Shown here: positions 13,801 to 22,763 of the stretch, one piece after another
Numbering within the stretch: the stretch's first letter is position 1
How the letters are laid out: every line of letters begins with the position of its first letter
Assembly (NCBI RefSeq): GCF_001039355.2
Contig: NW_019775069.1
Location: forward strand, 770,027 to 834,026
Direction of reading: 5' to 3'
Source of the DNA: Lingula anatina
Lineage: Eukaryota; Brachiopoda; Lingulata; Lingulida; Lingulidae
Length of the DNA stretch: 64,000 nt
The notes under the pieces: generated by a model
The model's database searches: none
Seen by the model: only the letters and a program-made list of their open reading frames with translations
What the model was told of the DNA's origin: nothing
Translations under genes and position numbers: made by a program

Positions 13801-16800
13801 GTAATTAAATTAAGATCATTCGAATCAACAATGCCATTAAAGACAGAACACTTCACCAATGTCAAGCCAAAAGGAGTTTGCTCTGAAACAGTTATAGGGT
13901 TATTTTAATCCACCAATATACCACGAATAATTTATAACTCCTATTTCGTCAACGCAACGTCTTTAATCTCACAGGAGAGGAGCGCTGGACGACGGCGTCG
14001 TACACCATTGACGAGTGCGCCCTGGTCACAGATTTGAGCCCGGAAACAGAATACCGCTTTCGGGTATCTTGTCTGAACAGATTTGGGGTCAGCCCGTACA
14101 GCTGGTCATCGCAGGAAGTGACCACGAAGTCGGCAGGTAAACGCCACTGTGTTTATTCTTTCCCAGAGACCAATGTGTAAATGTGTAGATGGTTCCTGTT
14201 TCACCATAGACCTTAAAACCGAACGTTGATCTAAAATGTTAGGAATGATTTTTAGTCTACTTTTAAGCAAGCCAAATCAGAAGTAATCCAACGAAATGCA
14301 AACGCGTATGTTTTCGTTGAAATGTATTATAGTTAGGTTGTAGCATTTTTGCGAAAGGTGCGCCAATAAAATTTTACTAATTTTTTAACTAGAAAGCTGA
14401 AATACGAAAAATTAATTATTTTTCATTCATTACAAAAGCCTTCTAGCACGTCATAGACATTGCTACATTTAAGAATAGGCATTTTTATTGCTGTTCAGAA
14501 CAAACCACACTCACCTGCCTTTTCTTAAACCCGAACAAAGTTGAATGATTATTGAACATCTCTAATATACCACATTGTATATCAAGGTGAAGCGCCTCTG
14601 AGTAGAGAGAAAATGCGTCAGTGCAAGAAGATTGACATTCAGGGTGATGCTGACCTGTCCCCTGAGCTGCGTGACTTCGAGTCTGCCCGGGAGAGAGGAG
14701 AGGTGCCCCTGATTGAACGGAACCCAGCTGAGGACTACGAGTTTGCTGGGGAATTATGGAGGTTTGTGACTAATGTTAAGGCCTGTAAAGTTAAAGAAGA
14801 CAGTGAAAATGTTATTGACAAGGAATTAAATGAATTGGTTGTTTTTAAAACAAATCGCATTTATTCTGAGTGATACAGACGCATAATATGGCTTGAGAAT
14901 CAATACCCTGTGAAACATTGCTTAAGGTTTTTTAATTTATGAAAAGCGAATTGATATCTTTTTTTTTTAATTTTGTAGAGGCAATTTCTCCGTGGTTCGA
15001 AGCTGCGGCAGGAAAGACATGCCGGCGACTCTTGCCGCCAAAATAATTGCTTTCACACCAAGCAACCGCAGCCAGGTTCTCCACGAGTTCGAAATTCTGA
15101 AGACGCTGAATCAGGAGCGAATTGTGAGACTCCACGAAGCCTTCACCACGCCCGACCATCTCATCCTCATCATGGACAGGCTGTACGGAGAAAATGTTCT
15201 GCAGTTCCTGAGCTACAAGAATAAGTATACAGAGGAGACCGTGGCTAAAGTCATGAGACAGGTAAGTAGGGGAGACCGGGGCTAGTTGGCCCAGTTAGAC
15301 ACTTTTGGCCTTGTAGAGTCAACTAGGAATGGGTTACAGTAACAAAACCGTTTTCAAAGTAAGCCCCATGAACTAAGCTACGTATGCAACGTCATTATTT
15401 TCCAAATATAATGCCAGATGGCTAACAATTTGACAAAAAACGCAGTTGACGTCAAGGGGGCCAACTTGCCCCGCCACGGGGCAAGTTGGCCCCAGGGTCG
15501 GGGCAAGTTGGCCCCCCTATACGAAAATGAAGTTTATCCCATGTAAACGCCTTGAAATACATTTTTATACATTTTTAATTTATTAAATTGATTTTTGACC
15601 TTGTGATTTTTGACTTTTGGCCTTGTAGAGTCAACTAGGAATGGGTTACAGTAACAAAACCGGTTTCAAAGTAAGCCCCATGAACTAAGCTACGTATGCA
15701 ACGTCATTATTTTCCAAATATAATGCCAGATGGCTCACAATTTGACAAAAAACGCAGTTGACGTCAAGGGGGCCAACNNNNNNNNNNNNNNNNNNNNNNN
15801 NNNNNNNNNNNNNNNNNNNNNNNNNNNNNNNNNNNNNNNNNNNNNNNNNNNNNNNNNNNNNNNNNNNNNNNNNNNNNNNNNNNNNNNNNNNNNNNNNNNN
15901 NNNTGGCGGGGCAAGTTGGCCCCCTTGGCAAGTTGGCCCCCCTATACGAAAATGAAGTATATCCCATGTAAACGCCTTGAAATACATTTTTATACATTTT
16001 TAATTTATTAAATTGATTTTTGAGAGTCTTTGATGAATAAATAGTTCAAATGAGGCAGATGTATTGAGGTTTTCGTACGTCATATTGTAGGGGGGGGGTA
16101 TGTGTTGCAAGAACCAAAACATCTATCAATAAAATTTGTTTTGTTTTAATTAAGAATAAATTAATAATGGTATAAAGCAGGTTTTTAATGAATGAAAACG
16201 AATAATAAATTTTCATTTTAAAAGAAAGTAACAAATTCAGTTTTAAGCCATTGAGTTTGTTTCAACAATGGTCTCTAGCTAGGGAGGGGTGGGAAATCCC
16301 CTTGGGGCCACATATAACACTATAAATAAAGGGAATCCCCTTACAATGAATTAAGGCAAAATAAATGTTTTTTCTAAGGAAAGTAAAATGGATTTGCTTT
16401 GTAATACATACAATCAACAGAACATTTCTAATATAAATTTTCGAAAAGACACCAGAGAGCAAATCAAATAAAATCAATCAGACGGTAAACACCGACAAGC
16501 TTTGTCAATTCCACCAACTTGTTTATTTCAGTGTTTATTTCAAACAGCGTTGCGCGCAAAGGATTGTGGGTAATATGAGGGTCCAACTTGCCCCGAGTCA
16601 AGGGGGCCAACTAGCCCCGGGTGCACATTATTTATTTTAAAGAATGGCAGCCATTTATGGTGCTAGAATGAACAACGATGAAACATATCTGTGAAACTTG
16701 AAACAATGAGCTTCAGTTTGATGCCCTATACATATCTTATATTCGATCAAAAGCTTATGAAAATAGATTTTTAAATCTCTTAAACAAAATTACTTTTAGG

Positions 16801-19302
16801 TGCAAAAATAGTTTATTTGGACTCACCGCTTAATTAAAACTTTTTAACGTCCGACACTTCCTTAGCATTGTAGGCTACGGTCACTTTACAAGAGTATATG
16901 GCCAATTTTTTTACCTTGTAGTTACTTTTTCATAAATTGACGGGGGGCCAACTTACCCCGGGGTCCAACTAGCCCCGGTCTCCCCTAGTTAAGATGATTA
17001 AAATGCGTTTTAAAGACTTTTTAAGAGTCTTCTTAAAAGGGCAGTTAGAAGCACAGGCAAAATGCTGTTATGGTCTAGACCTTCTAACTTTTTTCGTCAA
17101 GTTTTTTTAGATTAACTTCATTCACTGATATGCTTTAAGATTTTTTTTACATTTTCTATGTTTTGAGGAATCCTTTTGCATTTCTGATGGAATTTTTGGG
17201 TGTATCAGCTGATGATCAATTTCTATGTAATAACATCATTGAACTTCGGTATATTTAAGGTTATCGATGCTGTGCAATACCTCCACCATCAAGGCGTCGT
17301 GCATTTGAACATACAGCCAGACAACGTGATGATGGCGAGCAGACGTCGACTTGACGTCAGGCTCGGTGATTTTGGGTGCGCGCGCATCATAACTGACCCC
17401 ATGGGAGAAAAGATGACACAAGTTGGAGCGCCAGAGTTCATGAGTAAGATGGTTGTGGAAAGTTTAATATATATATATATACTATAATATATATACTGCA
17501 TTTACTGAACTCCGGTATTTGTAAAACGCGCGGAATAAATGTTTGGTCGCTGCTACTAAATATGTGCTGAATTCCATCGTTCTCAAAATTCATTGTCGAT
17601 CATGGGACTGTTATTCGGTTACTGGTGTTAAGTATTTTAATAAAGAACGTGCAAAATATTTTAATTTGACTCTCTAGATACCAAATACTAAGTGTGTGTG
17701 TGTGTCTGATAACTTTTAGGTCCAGAAATGGCATGTGGAGAAAAGGTCGGATTCCCGTCTGACGTCTGGCAAGTTGGCGTATTGGCGTTTATTCTGTAAG
17801 TATTCATTATATGTTCATAAGAATATTAACCAAATATGTAGAAACGAAGTGCAGTTATTTTTGTTGGACTTATATTGTCCGGGTGATTAAAGAAATACCC
17901 TAAATTTCAGGTTTTATTTGTAGCATTATAACATTTATGATATTTATAACCAGCTGGTGTTCAGTACACTGCTCTGAATATCAGGGTGTAAAAAAACTAA
18001 AATTGATTGTGCCTAACTTACATGAAATGTTTCTAGATTTCTGTGATCATTTTATTATCCAGCCTAAGTGGAGAGTCCCCATTCCTCGGAGAAAACGACG
18101 AAAAAACGCTAGAGAATACGAGGTCTGTACGTTACGATTCTCACAGCCTCTACGAGAATATCACTAAGGATGCCTTCAAGTATATACAAGAGACTTTAAA
18201 GCGAGAGCCAAGGTAAATCATTTGATGGTTTACAATATATATAATGGAAGAAATCGGTCTCAGAGGTTTAAAAAGTCTGTAGTTACTAGTCAACAGCTTT
18301 TCACAATTATGCTCCATTGCCCCTCTTTTCTTCTCAGTTGCAGTTACCTGGTTAGTGGCATTCATTAATTTCATTACCAGTGTTGAGACGATAGTCCAAT
18401 TTTGTTCTTACGTGTATGGGGGGGGGGGGGTGTACCCAGTGTATAAGCACATAAATTGTAATGATGTTTTCATTTAAGTATAATGACAAACATTAGGGCC
18501 ATTTCCATTGGAGATGGGTAGAACTAACTTAGGCCTAGATTACATTTACCACGTATACGATTTTCCGTGCTATTTTATATTTTTTATTCTATTATTATCT
18601 ATTATATTTATCATTATTCTTATTATTATTGACACTGCAAGTGGCTAAAGCGAGTATGTCGAACGGAAAATGTTGGAAAATAATCGTTCGACGGTGTTTT
18701 ATAATTTAATTTTTAGTTTACTTATATAACACACGTGCAAACTGAGGATTAAGTAAATGCATTCAGGTATTGCCAAAAATGAACTCCCTGCACACCACTA
18801 TTACGCCAATTATCAAATTAAACAAAAGTTTAGTTCATTTCGTCAGAGCTACGATTATTCTATAACTTTTGGCTTTTCCCTTCTCAGTCACCGCCTGACA
18901 GCAGACGAGCTGCACGAGCATCCGTGGCTACAACTGACCGAAGCCATGGTCAAGAAGCGAGAAGCTGCACGTTTCGTCACCAACAAACTTCGACAGTTCG
19001 CAGATGAATATGGAAAGAGACGCCAGGCTGACGCCACCAAGTCTGAGAAACTTATCAACGCTTTCGGCCCGCCGGCTGGTGCTGCTGCGGTAGACTCCGA
19101 CTCCGATGGGGAATTCACCCCAAAGCCCCCCATAGCTGTCAGGAAGACGAGTGATCAGACACAAAGACAGAGACACACCGAGAAACAGCTAGTGCTCCCC
19201 GAACCCAAGGGTGACAGCGACAGTGGAATAACCACTCAAGATTCCGATACAAGTTCTGTCGACGGACGTCCCATACCAAAAATGACTAAAAGACACAGAT
19301 AA
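622..19302 (+). CDS. unc-89: Obscurin/UNC-89-like giant muscle kinase, C-terminal part (5' end outside window)
   Basis: Proteins of this family are giant sarcomeric scaffolds at the M-line that link myosin to the sarcoplasmic reticulum and end in two titin/MLCK-type kinase domains. Phase-compatible exons are 622-760, 3075-3274, 4101-4253 (or its copy 5480-5632), 7098-7221, 8072-8513, 10842-11147, 11963-12040, 13432-13563, 13975-14136, 14587-14761, 14979-15261, 17260-17443, 17720-17795, 18063-18212 and 18888-19302, about 1,006 codons. The order kinase, Ig, Fn3, kinase is the signature of obscurin, UNC-89 and SPEG. Invertebrates usually carry one such gene, so UNC-89/obscurin is the best name and SPEG the alternative. 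The first visible exon starts mid-codon inside kinase 1, so the N-lobe and the long Ig array lie upstream. An alternative ending within this gene (8514-9574) is listed separately. Confidence 0.9.
764..3074 (+). other. Intron between kinase 1 exons
   Basis: This 2.3-kb intron has GT/AG boundaries (GTAGGT at 761, TTTTCAG ending at 3074). No further exon, RNA gene or clear repeat was recognised inside it. The short ORFs present have no domain-like content. Confidence 0.6.
3075..3274 (+). CDS. unc-89: Obscurin exon: kinase 1 DFG, activation segment and APE
   Basis: The translation starts PENILL, then reads LIDFGNSR (the DFG metal-binding Asp is present) and GNPEFVAPEVV, the APE motif that ends the activation segment. 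It finishes with DLWGVGVVAYVL of helix F. The exon is 200 nt and ends two bases into a codon, matching the one-base start of the next exon. With the HLDIK loop before it, the visible catalytic machinery of kinase 1 is intact. Confidence 0.93.
4101..4253 (+). CDS. unc-89: Obscurin exon: kinase 1 C-lobe (copy A of a duplicated exon)
   Basis: It encodes LSGVSPFLGKTNRETLEKV and on through AKQFIGDLLNPDE, kinase subdomains X-XI. It is 153 nt (51 codons) with matching start and end phases, so using one or both copies keeps the reading frame. An apparently identical coding copy lies at 5480-5632. Including both would insert a redundant 51-residue C-lobe segment, so a functional transcript should use only one. 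Confidence 0.9.
4813..4854. repeat. (TA)n microsatellite
   Basis: About 42 bp of pure TA/AT dinucleotide repeat in copy A of the duplication. The matching site in copy B is short and interrupted. Confidence 0.97.
5480..5632 (+). CDS. unc-89: Second copy (B) of the kinase 1 C-lobe exon
   Basis: By eye the coding bases and splice sites are the same as in 4101-4253, at an offset of 1379 bp. It sits inside a larger tandem duplication. It is either a mutually exclusive duplicate exon, a very recent tandem duplication, or a second haplotype wrongly placed in series. The near-zero divergence and a lone N at 5161 next to the junction favour the assembly explanation. Confidence 0.7.
7098..7221 (+). 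CDS. unc-89: Obscurin exon: end of kinase 1 C-lobe and start of tail
   Basis: Joined to the preceding exon it reads DESKRPTLSQCLKHPWI, the R-x-(T/S)-x-x-x-(C/A)-L-x-H-P-W motif that closes MLCK/titin-type kinase domains. It continues into LREFVSRRKWQ, where the regulatory tail of this family starts. It is 124 nt, starts one base into the joined codon and ends on a codon boundary. Confidence 0.93.
7222..8071 (+). other. Intron after kinase 1
   Basis: The intron has GT/AG borders. Short ORFs inside it show no recognisable domain. No repeat family was identified. Confidence 0.6.
8072..8513 (+). CDS. unc-89: Obscurin exon: acidic and charged linker after kinase 1
   Basis: The exon begins RTLGAVKFTVKLKTIEDLL and continues through an acidic, Trp/Tyr-containing stretch (SSGEEDAWYEWYTRY) to a charged helical segment ending KKREQQLRMVEE. 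A donor GTAAAA follows at 8514. Spliced there, the last base joins the Ig exon at 10842 to give EEGFPPIF, which restores the usual kinase-linker-Ig layout. The same reading frame remains open past the donor to 9574, giving the alternative ending listed next. Confidence 0.88.
8514..9574 (+). CDS. Alternative terminal extension of the linker exon: putative tail-anchored obscurin kinase isoform
   Basis: If the donor at 8514 is not used, the frame stays open for about 352 codons. The added segment is low-complexity and polar: Asn runs, CMICTQPHLNS, a basic patch RRVRRKSGTFRKY, and acidic SEDSEELLDKHLDCLLETN. It ends in one strongly hydrophobic span (codons about 9479-9556, including LIFIVSLLFGVGFGCLCIFV), a short KHYLKS tail and the stop TGA. 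No signal peptide or second membrane span is seen, which is the layout of a C-terminally anchored cytosolic protein. Possible polyadenylation signals lie at 10327 and 10396. An open frame this long is unlikely by chance in intronic DNA, but no transcript evidence is available. Alternatives are a chance extension or a non-productive retained intron. I know of no family match for the segment. Confidence 0.6.
9479..9556 (+). other. Predicted transmembrane segment codons
   Basis: About 26 codons encode Tyr-flanked Leu/Ile/Phe/Val/Gly/Cys residues with no charge until the terminal Lys, six codons before the stop. This matches the length and position of a tail anchor. Confidence 0.7.
9575..10841 (+). 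other. Intron, or 3' UTR of the tail-anchored isoform
   Basis: This AT-rich stretch lies between the TGA stop and the Ig exon. It contains two AATAAA hexamers and a genomic A-run at about 10373-10391. In the long isoform it is the 3' part of the 8514-10841 intron. Confidence 0.5.
10327..10332 (+). terminator. Candidate poly(A) signal of the short isoform
   Basis: AATAAA lies about 750 nt after the stop at 9574, with a second copy at 10396-10401. Both sit in A-rich sequence, so either could be a chance match. Confidence 0.35.
10842..11147 (+). CDS. unc-89: Obscurin exon: Ig (I-set) domain
   Basis: One exon carries a complete I-set immunoglobulin domain. It starts FPPIFREKIKDRAYNVGE, then PVTLRCHA (first Cys), ISWYRND (core Trp), and DSGVYKCVARNKLGTATC (D-x-G-x-Y-x-C with the second Cys). 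It starts two bases and ends one base into codons, so it is phase-matched to both neighbours. Ig followed by Fn3 between the two kinases is diagnostic of the obscurin/UNC-89/SPEG family. Confidence 0.95.
11855..11911 (+). CDS. unc-89: Possible 57-nt micro-exon in the Ig-Fn3 linker
   Basis: A good acceptor (TATGTTTCAG) is followed by 57 nt that keep the frame when joined at both ends, encoding GVSPTALLNQALASHGDGR. The donor (GGA then GTATTT) is weak, and reading past it meets a stop at once. It could be a regulated cassette exon or a chance acceptor. Confidence 0.35.
11963..12040 (+). CDS. unc-89: Obscurin exon: short Ser/Thr/Glu linker
   Basis: A 78-nt exon with matching phase-1 ends encodes GDGTATVSESQSTESLPDLP and a few more residues, joining the Ig domain to the Fn3 domain. 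No domain is present. The sequence looks like a flexible, possibly phosphorylated spacer. Confidence 0.75.
12041..13431 (+). other. Intron before the Fn3 domain
   Basis: This 1.4-kb intron has no recognised exon, RNA gene or mobile element. The ORFs within it lack domain features. Confidence 0.55.
13432..13563 (+). CDS. unc-89: Obscurin exon: Fn3 domain, first half
   Basis: It encodes DVPDRPGRPAVSQVSG, then VFLIWDAPKFDGNTHIIAYK, the Pro-rich start and the strand B-C Trp core of a fibronectin type III domain. It ends one base into a codon at GTGGGT and joins the exon at 13975. Confidence 0.93.
13975..14136 (+). CDS. unc-89: Obscurin exon: Fn3 domain, second half
   Basis: It encodes LVTDLSPETEYRFRVSCLN followed by RFGVSPYSWSS. 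The L-x-P-x-T-x-Y-x-F-R-V and N-x-x-G-x-S-x-x-S patterns are those of Fn3 strands E-F-G. With 13432-13563 it completes one Fn3 domain of about 98 residues. Confidence 0.94.
14587..14761 (+). CDS. unc-89: Obscurin exon: Fn3-kinase 2 linker and start of kinase 2
   Basis: The charged linker (REKMRQCKKIDIQGDADLSP, then RDFESARERGEV) leads into YEFAGELWR, the first strand and start of the Gly-rich loop of kinase 2. The acceptor is AAG with little pyrimidine tract before it, so the site looks weak. The splice phase fits both neighbours. Confidence 0.88.
14979..15261 (+). CDS. unc-89: Obscurin exon: kinase 2 N-lobe
   Basis: Across the junction the nucleotide loop reads ELWRGNFSVVRSC, so the second Gly of GxGxxG is Trp. 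The ATP-anchoring Lys is present in LAAKII. FEILKTLNQERIVRLHEAF is helix C and strand 4, and LILIMDRLYGENVLQFL is the hinge. The exon ends at codon MRQ. Its donor GTAAG is followed immediately by a mobile element at 15267. Confidence 0.92.
15301..16023 (+). repeat. Internal direct repeats (~312 bp) of the TIR element
   Basis: The sequence starting ACTTTTGGCCTTGTAGAG at 15301 recurs at 15613, and both copies run to AAATTGATTTTTGA. The second is longer because it contains the N gap and extra GC-rich motif copies. Confidence 0.85.
15778..15903. other. Assembly gap (126 N)
   Basis: The run of N lies inside the GC-rich palindromic repeats. The true length of the repeat array is unknown. Confidence 0.99.
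17260..17443 (+). CDS. unc-89: Obscurin exon: kinase 2 catalytic loop and activation segment (degenerate)
   Basis: The exon reads VQYLHHQGVVHLNIQPDNVM, then RLGDFGCAR and QVGAPEFM. In HLNIQPDN the catalytic Asp is Asn (codon 17308-17310) and the loop Lys is Gln (17314-17316). The DFG Asp and the APE-like motif are kept. Loss of the proton-acceptor Asp marks a probable pseudokinase that may still bind nucleotide. The acceptor is AAG with a poor pyrimidine tract. Confidence 0.92.
17720..17795 (+). CDS. unc-89: Obscurin exon: kinase 2 APE to helix F
   Basis: It reads SPEMACGEKVGFPSDVWQVG and then VLAFIL, including the conserved helix F Asp-Val-Trp. It is 76 nt and joins out of CT to the next exon in the same way as the matching junction in kinase 1, showing shared intron positions between the two kinases. 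Confidence 0.92.
18063..18212 (+). CDS. unc-89: Obscurin exon: kinase 2 C-lobe
   Basis: It reads LSGESPFLGENDEKTLENTR and continues to FKYIQETLKREP. It corresponds to the duplicated exon of kinase 1 and has the same phases. It covers kinase subdomains X-XI. Confidence 0.92.
18418..18430 (+). repeat. G homopolymer (13 G)
   Basis: A run of 13 G in the intron before the last obscurin exon. Similar G-runs border the assembly gaps elsewhere in the window. Confidence 0.95.
18888..19302 (+). CDS. unc-89: Obscurin last coding exon: end of kinase 2 and C-terminal tail
   Basis: SHRLTADELHEHPWL closes kinase 2 with the usual H-P-W motif. A basic helix follows (VKKREAARFVTNKLRQFADE, then YGKRR), then a disordered Ser/Asp-rich tail (DSDSDGEFTPKPP, GDSDSGITTQDSDTSS) ending in KMTKRHR and TAA. 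Nothing resembling an extra Ig domain follows. Confidence 0.92.
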
Positions 19303-19860
19303 AAAGGTAAAGGTGGAGATCTTCCTATTTGCACTTAACCATATCATTTGGCTCCTACTGATAAACAGTAATTTTAGGTTGTCGTTGTCTATGATTCAGT
19401 TCTACATGTACCTCACCTTAACGACATGTAGATGTTTTTCACGTGTTTCGTCCATATTTTCCTTGCCGCACGAATCGGTATGTTTTATGATTCTTTCCTC
19501 GTAAAAATAGCATAGTTTCTACGCTTTGTGAAAATGTCTAAGGATTTAATTCTTTTTTCAGGAGGAAGTGCTGTTCAAGAACTGTAAATAGCTGACCGCT
19601 TTCAAATAGGACTGCACCCGAAAACCAAACTCAGCTCTAGATCACGTGGTCTCAACAATATTACATCACGAATTTAATATATTAGAGCTGGGAAAGTTAA
19701 ACTAAATCTCTCCAGGACTTAATTTATAACTGGATCTGCCTGGGTTTGTCTTACATGAAGCATTTGAACTATTGCAATTGTTTTTGGAGTGGTTTGATGA
19801 TTTTTGAATGATCTTGTATTGGCTACATACATTTGAAGTGCAATAAATTTTGACGAGGCA
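19303..19860 (+). other. Obscurin 3' UTR with a likely short intron
   Basis: Six nucleotides after the stop, AAAAAG is followed by GTAAAG at 19309, and a TTTTTTCAG acceptor ends at 19561. This suggests a UTR intron of about 253 nt. A poly(A) signal AATAAA lies at 19842-19847 with a second at 20270-20275. The exon junction would fall within 50 nt of the stop and so should not trigger nonsense-mediated decay. Confidence 0.5.
19842..19847 (+). terminator. unc-89: Poly(A) signal of obscurin (proximal)
   Basis: AATAAA lies about 540 nt after the stop codon. A distal AATAAA at 20270-20275 could serve a longer 3' UTR. Confidence 0.55.
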
Positions 19861-22763
19861 TTCTTTAGACGTGCAATAAGTGTTGTAAAACTTATCTCTT
19901 TTTTTTAAATATAGAAACGTCTAGCTTCTAAATTAAATTTTTGTGTATGTACTCTTTTAAATTGTGCTTTGATTGAATTTTTTTTAATTTTGTGATATTC
20001 AACTTTTCTGTTCGTATTACATGTAGTAACTTGTGTAGATGAAAATAAGGGATCATATTACGTATATTAGTTACTTTTTTGATAAATGATAAATCAGCAT
20101 AGCGTGTAGTTTTTTTGGATGCACTCTCATATCACAAACAAAAATTAATTGACATGCATGTTACTTTGGCGTCCTTTTGCAGAGAGACCATGTATTAAGC
20201 CACCAGCTATTTAGTTAACCTGTTCGATAACTATATAGCTTGTGTGCCAAGAAGTCCAGCCTGTAGAATAATAAAGCTTCCAGTCCCTTTTGTCGTCTGT
20301 GTTATTTAATTTGAAAATATACAAGCTGGCAAATTGTCCATGGGCATGGTAGCAAACATGTTTTTTCCAAACAGGGATTGTTCAATTACAGTTTATCGTT
20401 GTCACCTTTTTTTGGCACAATCCACCATTTATTGCGATACTCAGTGCCAATATGTCCAAGGTCCACATTATTCCAGACAACCTTTTTTTGTGATAGTCAG
20501 AACGTCAATACGCTACGTGCATCAACATATCATAGAAACAAATAATAGCTGAATTTTTTAATCGAGTTTTCGTACAAATTTTATAGTCATAATTCTAAAA
20601 CTAAAACCGCCTTCGCGACGAGAACGAAGGGTTCTTATCTGTATGCTCTTGAACCCGATAGCAAAACAGTCTACCTGTCTTTAATTTTCCATGAACGAAA
20701 ACGAGATGACAGTTGAAGAGATCCATCTACCCCCGGTACCAGTATATTTTGGCCATATCTAATTGCTACCGTATTGAGTATAGGTGATATATCACTTTTT
20801 CAAAATGAATACGGTAAATTTACCAGAACCAACAACATAGTTGATGCCTTTTTATGTCTTTGAAATTGTTTTGCCTAAGAGTTCCATTTTACACGTTTCG
20901 CCTCATTTTTTGCAACAATTAAAAGTATATTTCTTACCTTTGCTTGTACTTGCAGCTCTTGGTGTATAAAACATCACTCACTTGATCTGACACTTTCTAA
21001 GAGGTACTCTTCCTCGTAACCAGTCACGTAGATCTAACATAGCAAAACAAACATATGACCTCACATCCTCTATGAGATCATGACGTTGCTTACCTCAGAA
21101 CGTCACGTTCCTACGTTCACGTTCAACAAAACATACCTTGTACAACCGACACCTATAGATATTCCACTTGATGTTGCAAACTGAGATATGCGGACCTCAT
21201 GTCTAAAATGTACTCTGCCATAGCGTCATAATCTAACTGTCTCATGATGTAAAAGAGTATGCAAAAATTCTACAATTAGCCAAAACAAGGTGACCATTCA
21301 CTCACCTCAGTAACATCAGGGAAAACGCACATGACCTGTGACCTCACACCCTTTATGTGATCATAACGTCGCTTTCGTCAGAACGTCACTACGCTACAGG
21401 TATCAACAGCAATCATAGAATCAAGCAAAATGGAATATTTGGCTTGCATTTTGACCTACCAAATTGCTCGTTCTCGGGGGTTTATTTTTGAACGCTGCTT
21501 TCAATTTTACATCTTTCTTTTTGTGAATATTCATGAACGAAGGCAAATGACAGGTGAAAAGATCCATATATCATGATATTTTGATCATATCCATATACTA
21601 CGACTAATAGTCTACCGTATGGGATCATTAGAAACGCTATTATCATTTTTATAACGATGAACTTGATGAACACAGCTAATCTACCTCAGATCCAACCACA
21701 CAATAGATACTTTACAATATCCCCAACAAATTATATTTTGGCAAGAATTCCAATAAAATGCTTGCAATAATTTATCGGTCTTTCTTACCTTTGGTGAATT
21801 ATGTCAAGTATAGAGCTTGTTCTTTGCGGCGCTTGTTGTATTTAACATCTCCCAATTGATATGTAATCCTTTAAGTTTCCCTCTTCCTCGTAACCAGACT
21901 TGTAACATAACATAACAAACACATGACCTCACATTCTTTATGCGATCATCACGTCGATTACGTCAGAGCGTAACTTCCCTACATTCACGTTCAACAAACC
22001 ATATACATAAACAAGCAACAGCCAGATGCTCCACTTGAAGTTGCAAACTGAAGGATATGGATCTTATGTCTAAAATGGATGTGGCCATAGCATCATAACC
22101 AAACAATTTCCTTTAACATGATGTCAAATGTATTAGTAAATTTCTACAATGTGCTTCTCTGTAGATTTGAGGGAACTGAAACAAGGAAAACGCGTATGAC
22201 CTCAGATCCTTTATGTGATCATAACGTCACTTTTGTCAGGACGTCACTACGCTACATGGATCAATAGATATCATAGAAAAAGCAAAAGCTGGATATTTGG
22301 CCTGCGTTTTGACGTAGTAATTTGATAGTTGTTGATTTTCAAATGGAAACCGCCATCGAGACGTTAACAAGCAGACATATTCATGGGGTTTACTTCTGAA
22401 TGCTATTTAATATGTCAGAAAAACATCTGCGGTAGGCCTATATATCTGTTTAAAAATATCGATGAAAGAAGACGTGACGACAGTTGAAAAGATCCAGCTA
22501 CCATGATACTTTGACCATATCCAAATGCTACGACTAGTAGTCTAAAGTATGGAATCATTAGAAGCGGCGACATATCATTTTTTAACGATGAACTTAATTA
22601 TCATGGAGAATAAACCTCAGAACCAATCACACAGTTGTCTTGTAAAATCCTCATAATTATACTTTGCCAAAAATTTTATTACATTTTGAACTTTCTTGCA
22701 ATAATTGAAAGGTCTTTCTTACCTCTGATAAGATGTGACAAGAAGATTGTTTCTTGCACCCCA

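Larger units (their letters stand above)
15267..16987. mobile_element. Terminal-inverted-repeat element (non-autonomous, about 1.7 kb) in an obscurin intron
   Basis: The left end reads TA then GGGGAGACCGGGGCTAGTT; the right end is its exact reverse complement followed by TA (16986-16987). This fits a cut-and-paste DNA transposon with a TA target site, or TA as part of the repeat. The interior has two copies of a unit of about 312 bp (from 15301 and 15613) and many GC-rich quasi-palindromes of the form GGGGCAAGTTGGCCCC. No transposase frame is visible, so it would be non-autonomous. I do not assign a superfamily. Confidence 0.8.

Noticed and set aside
15685-16011. ORFs spanning N runs (also near 38.2 kb and 48.8 kb)
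   Set aside because: They are open only because N is translated as X; no real coding evidence.
15440-16020. CRISPR-like short repeats around the N gap
   Set aside because: The genome is animal, the motifs are quasi-palindromic transposon internal repeats, and there are no regular spacers.
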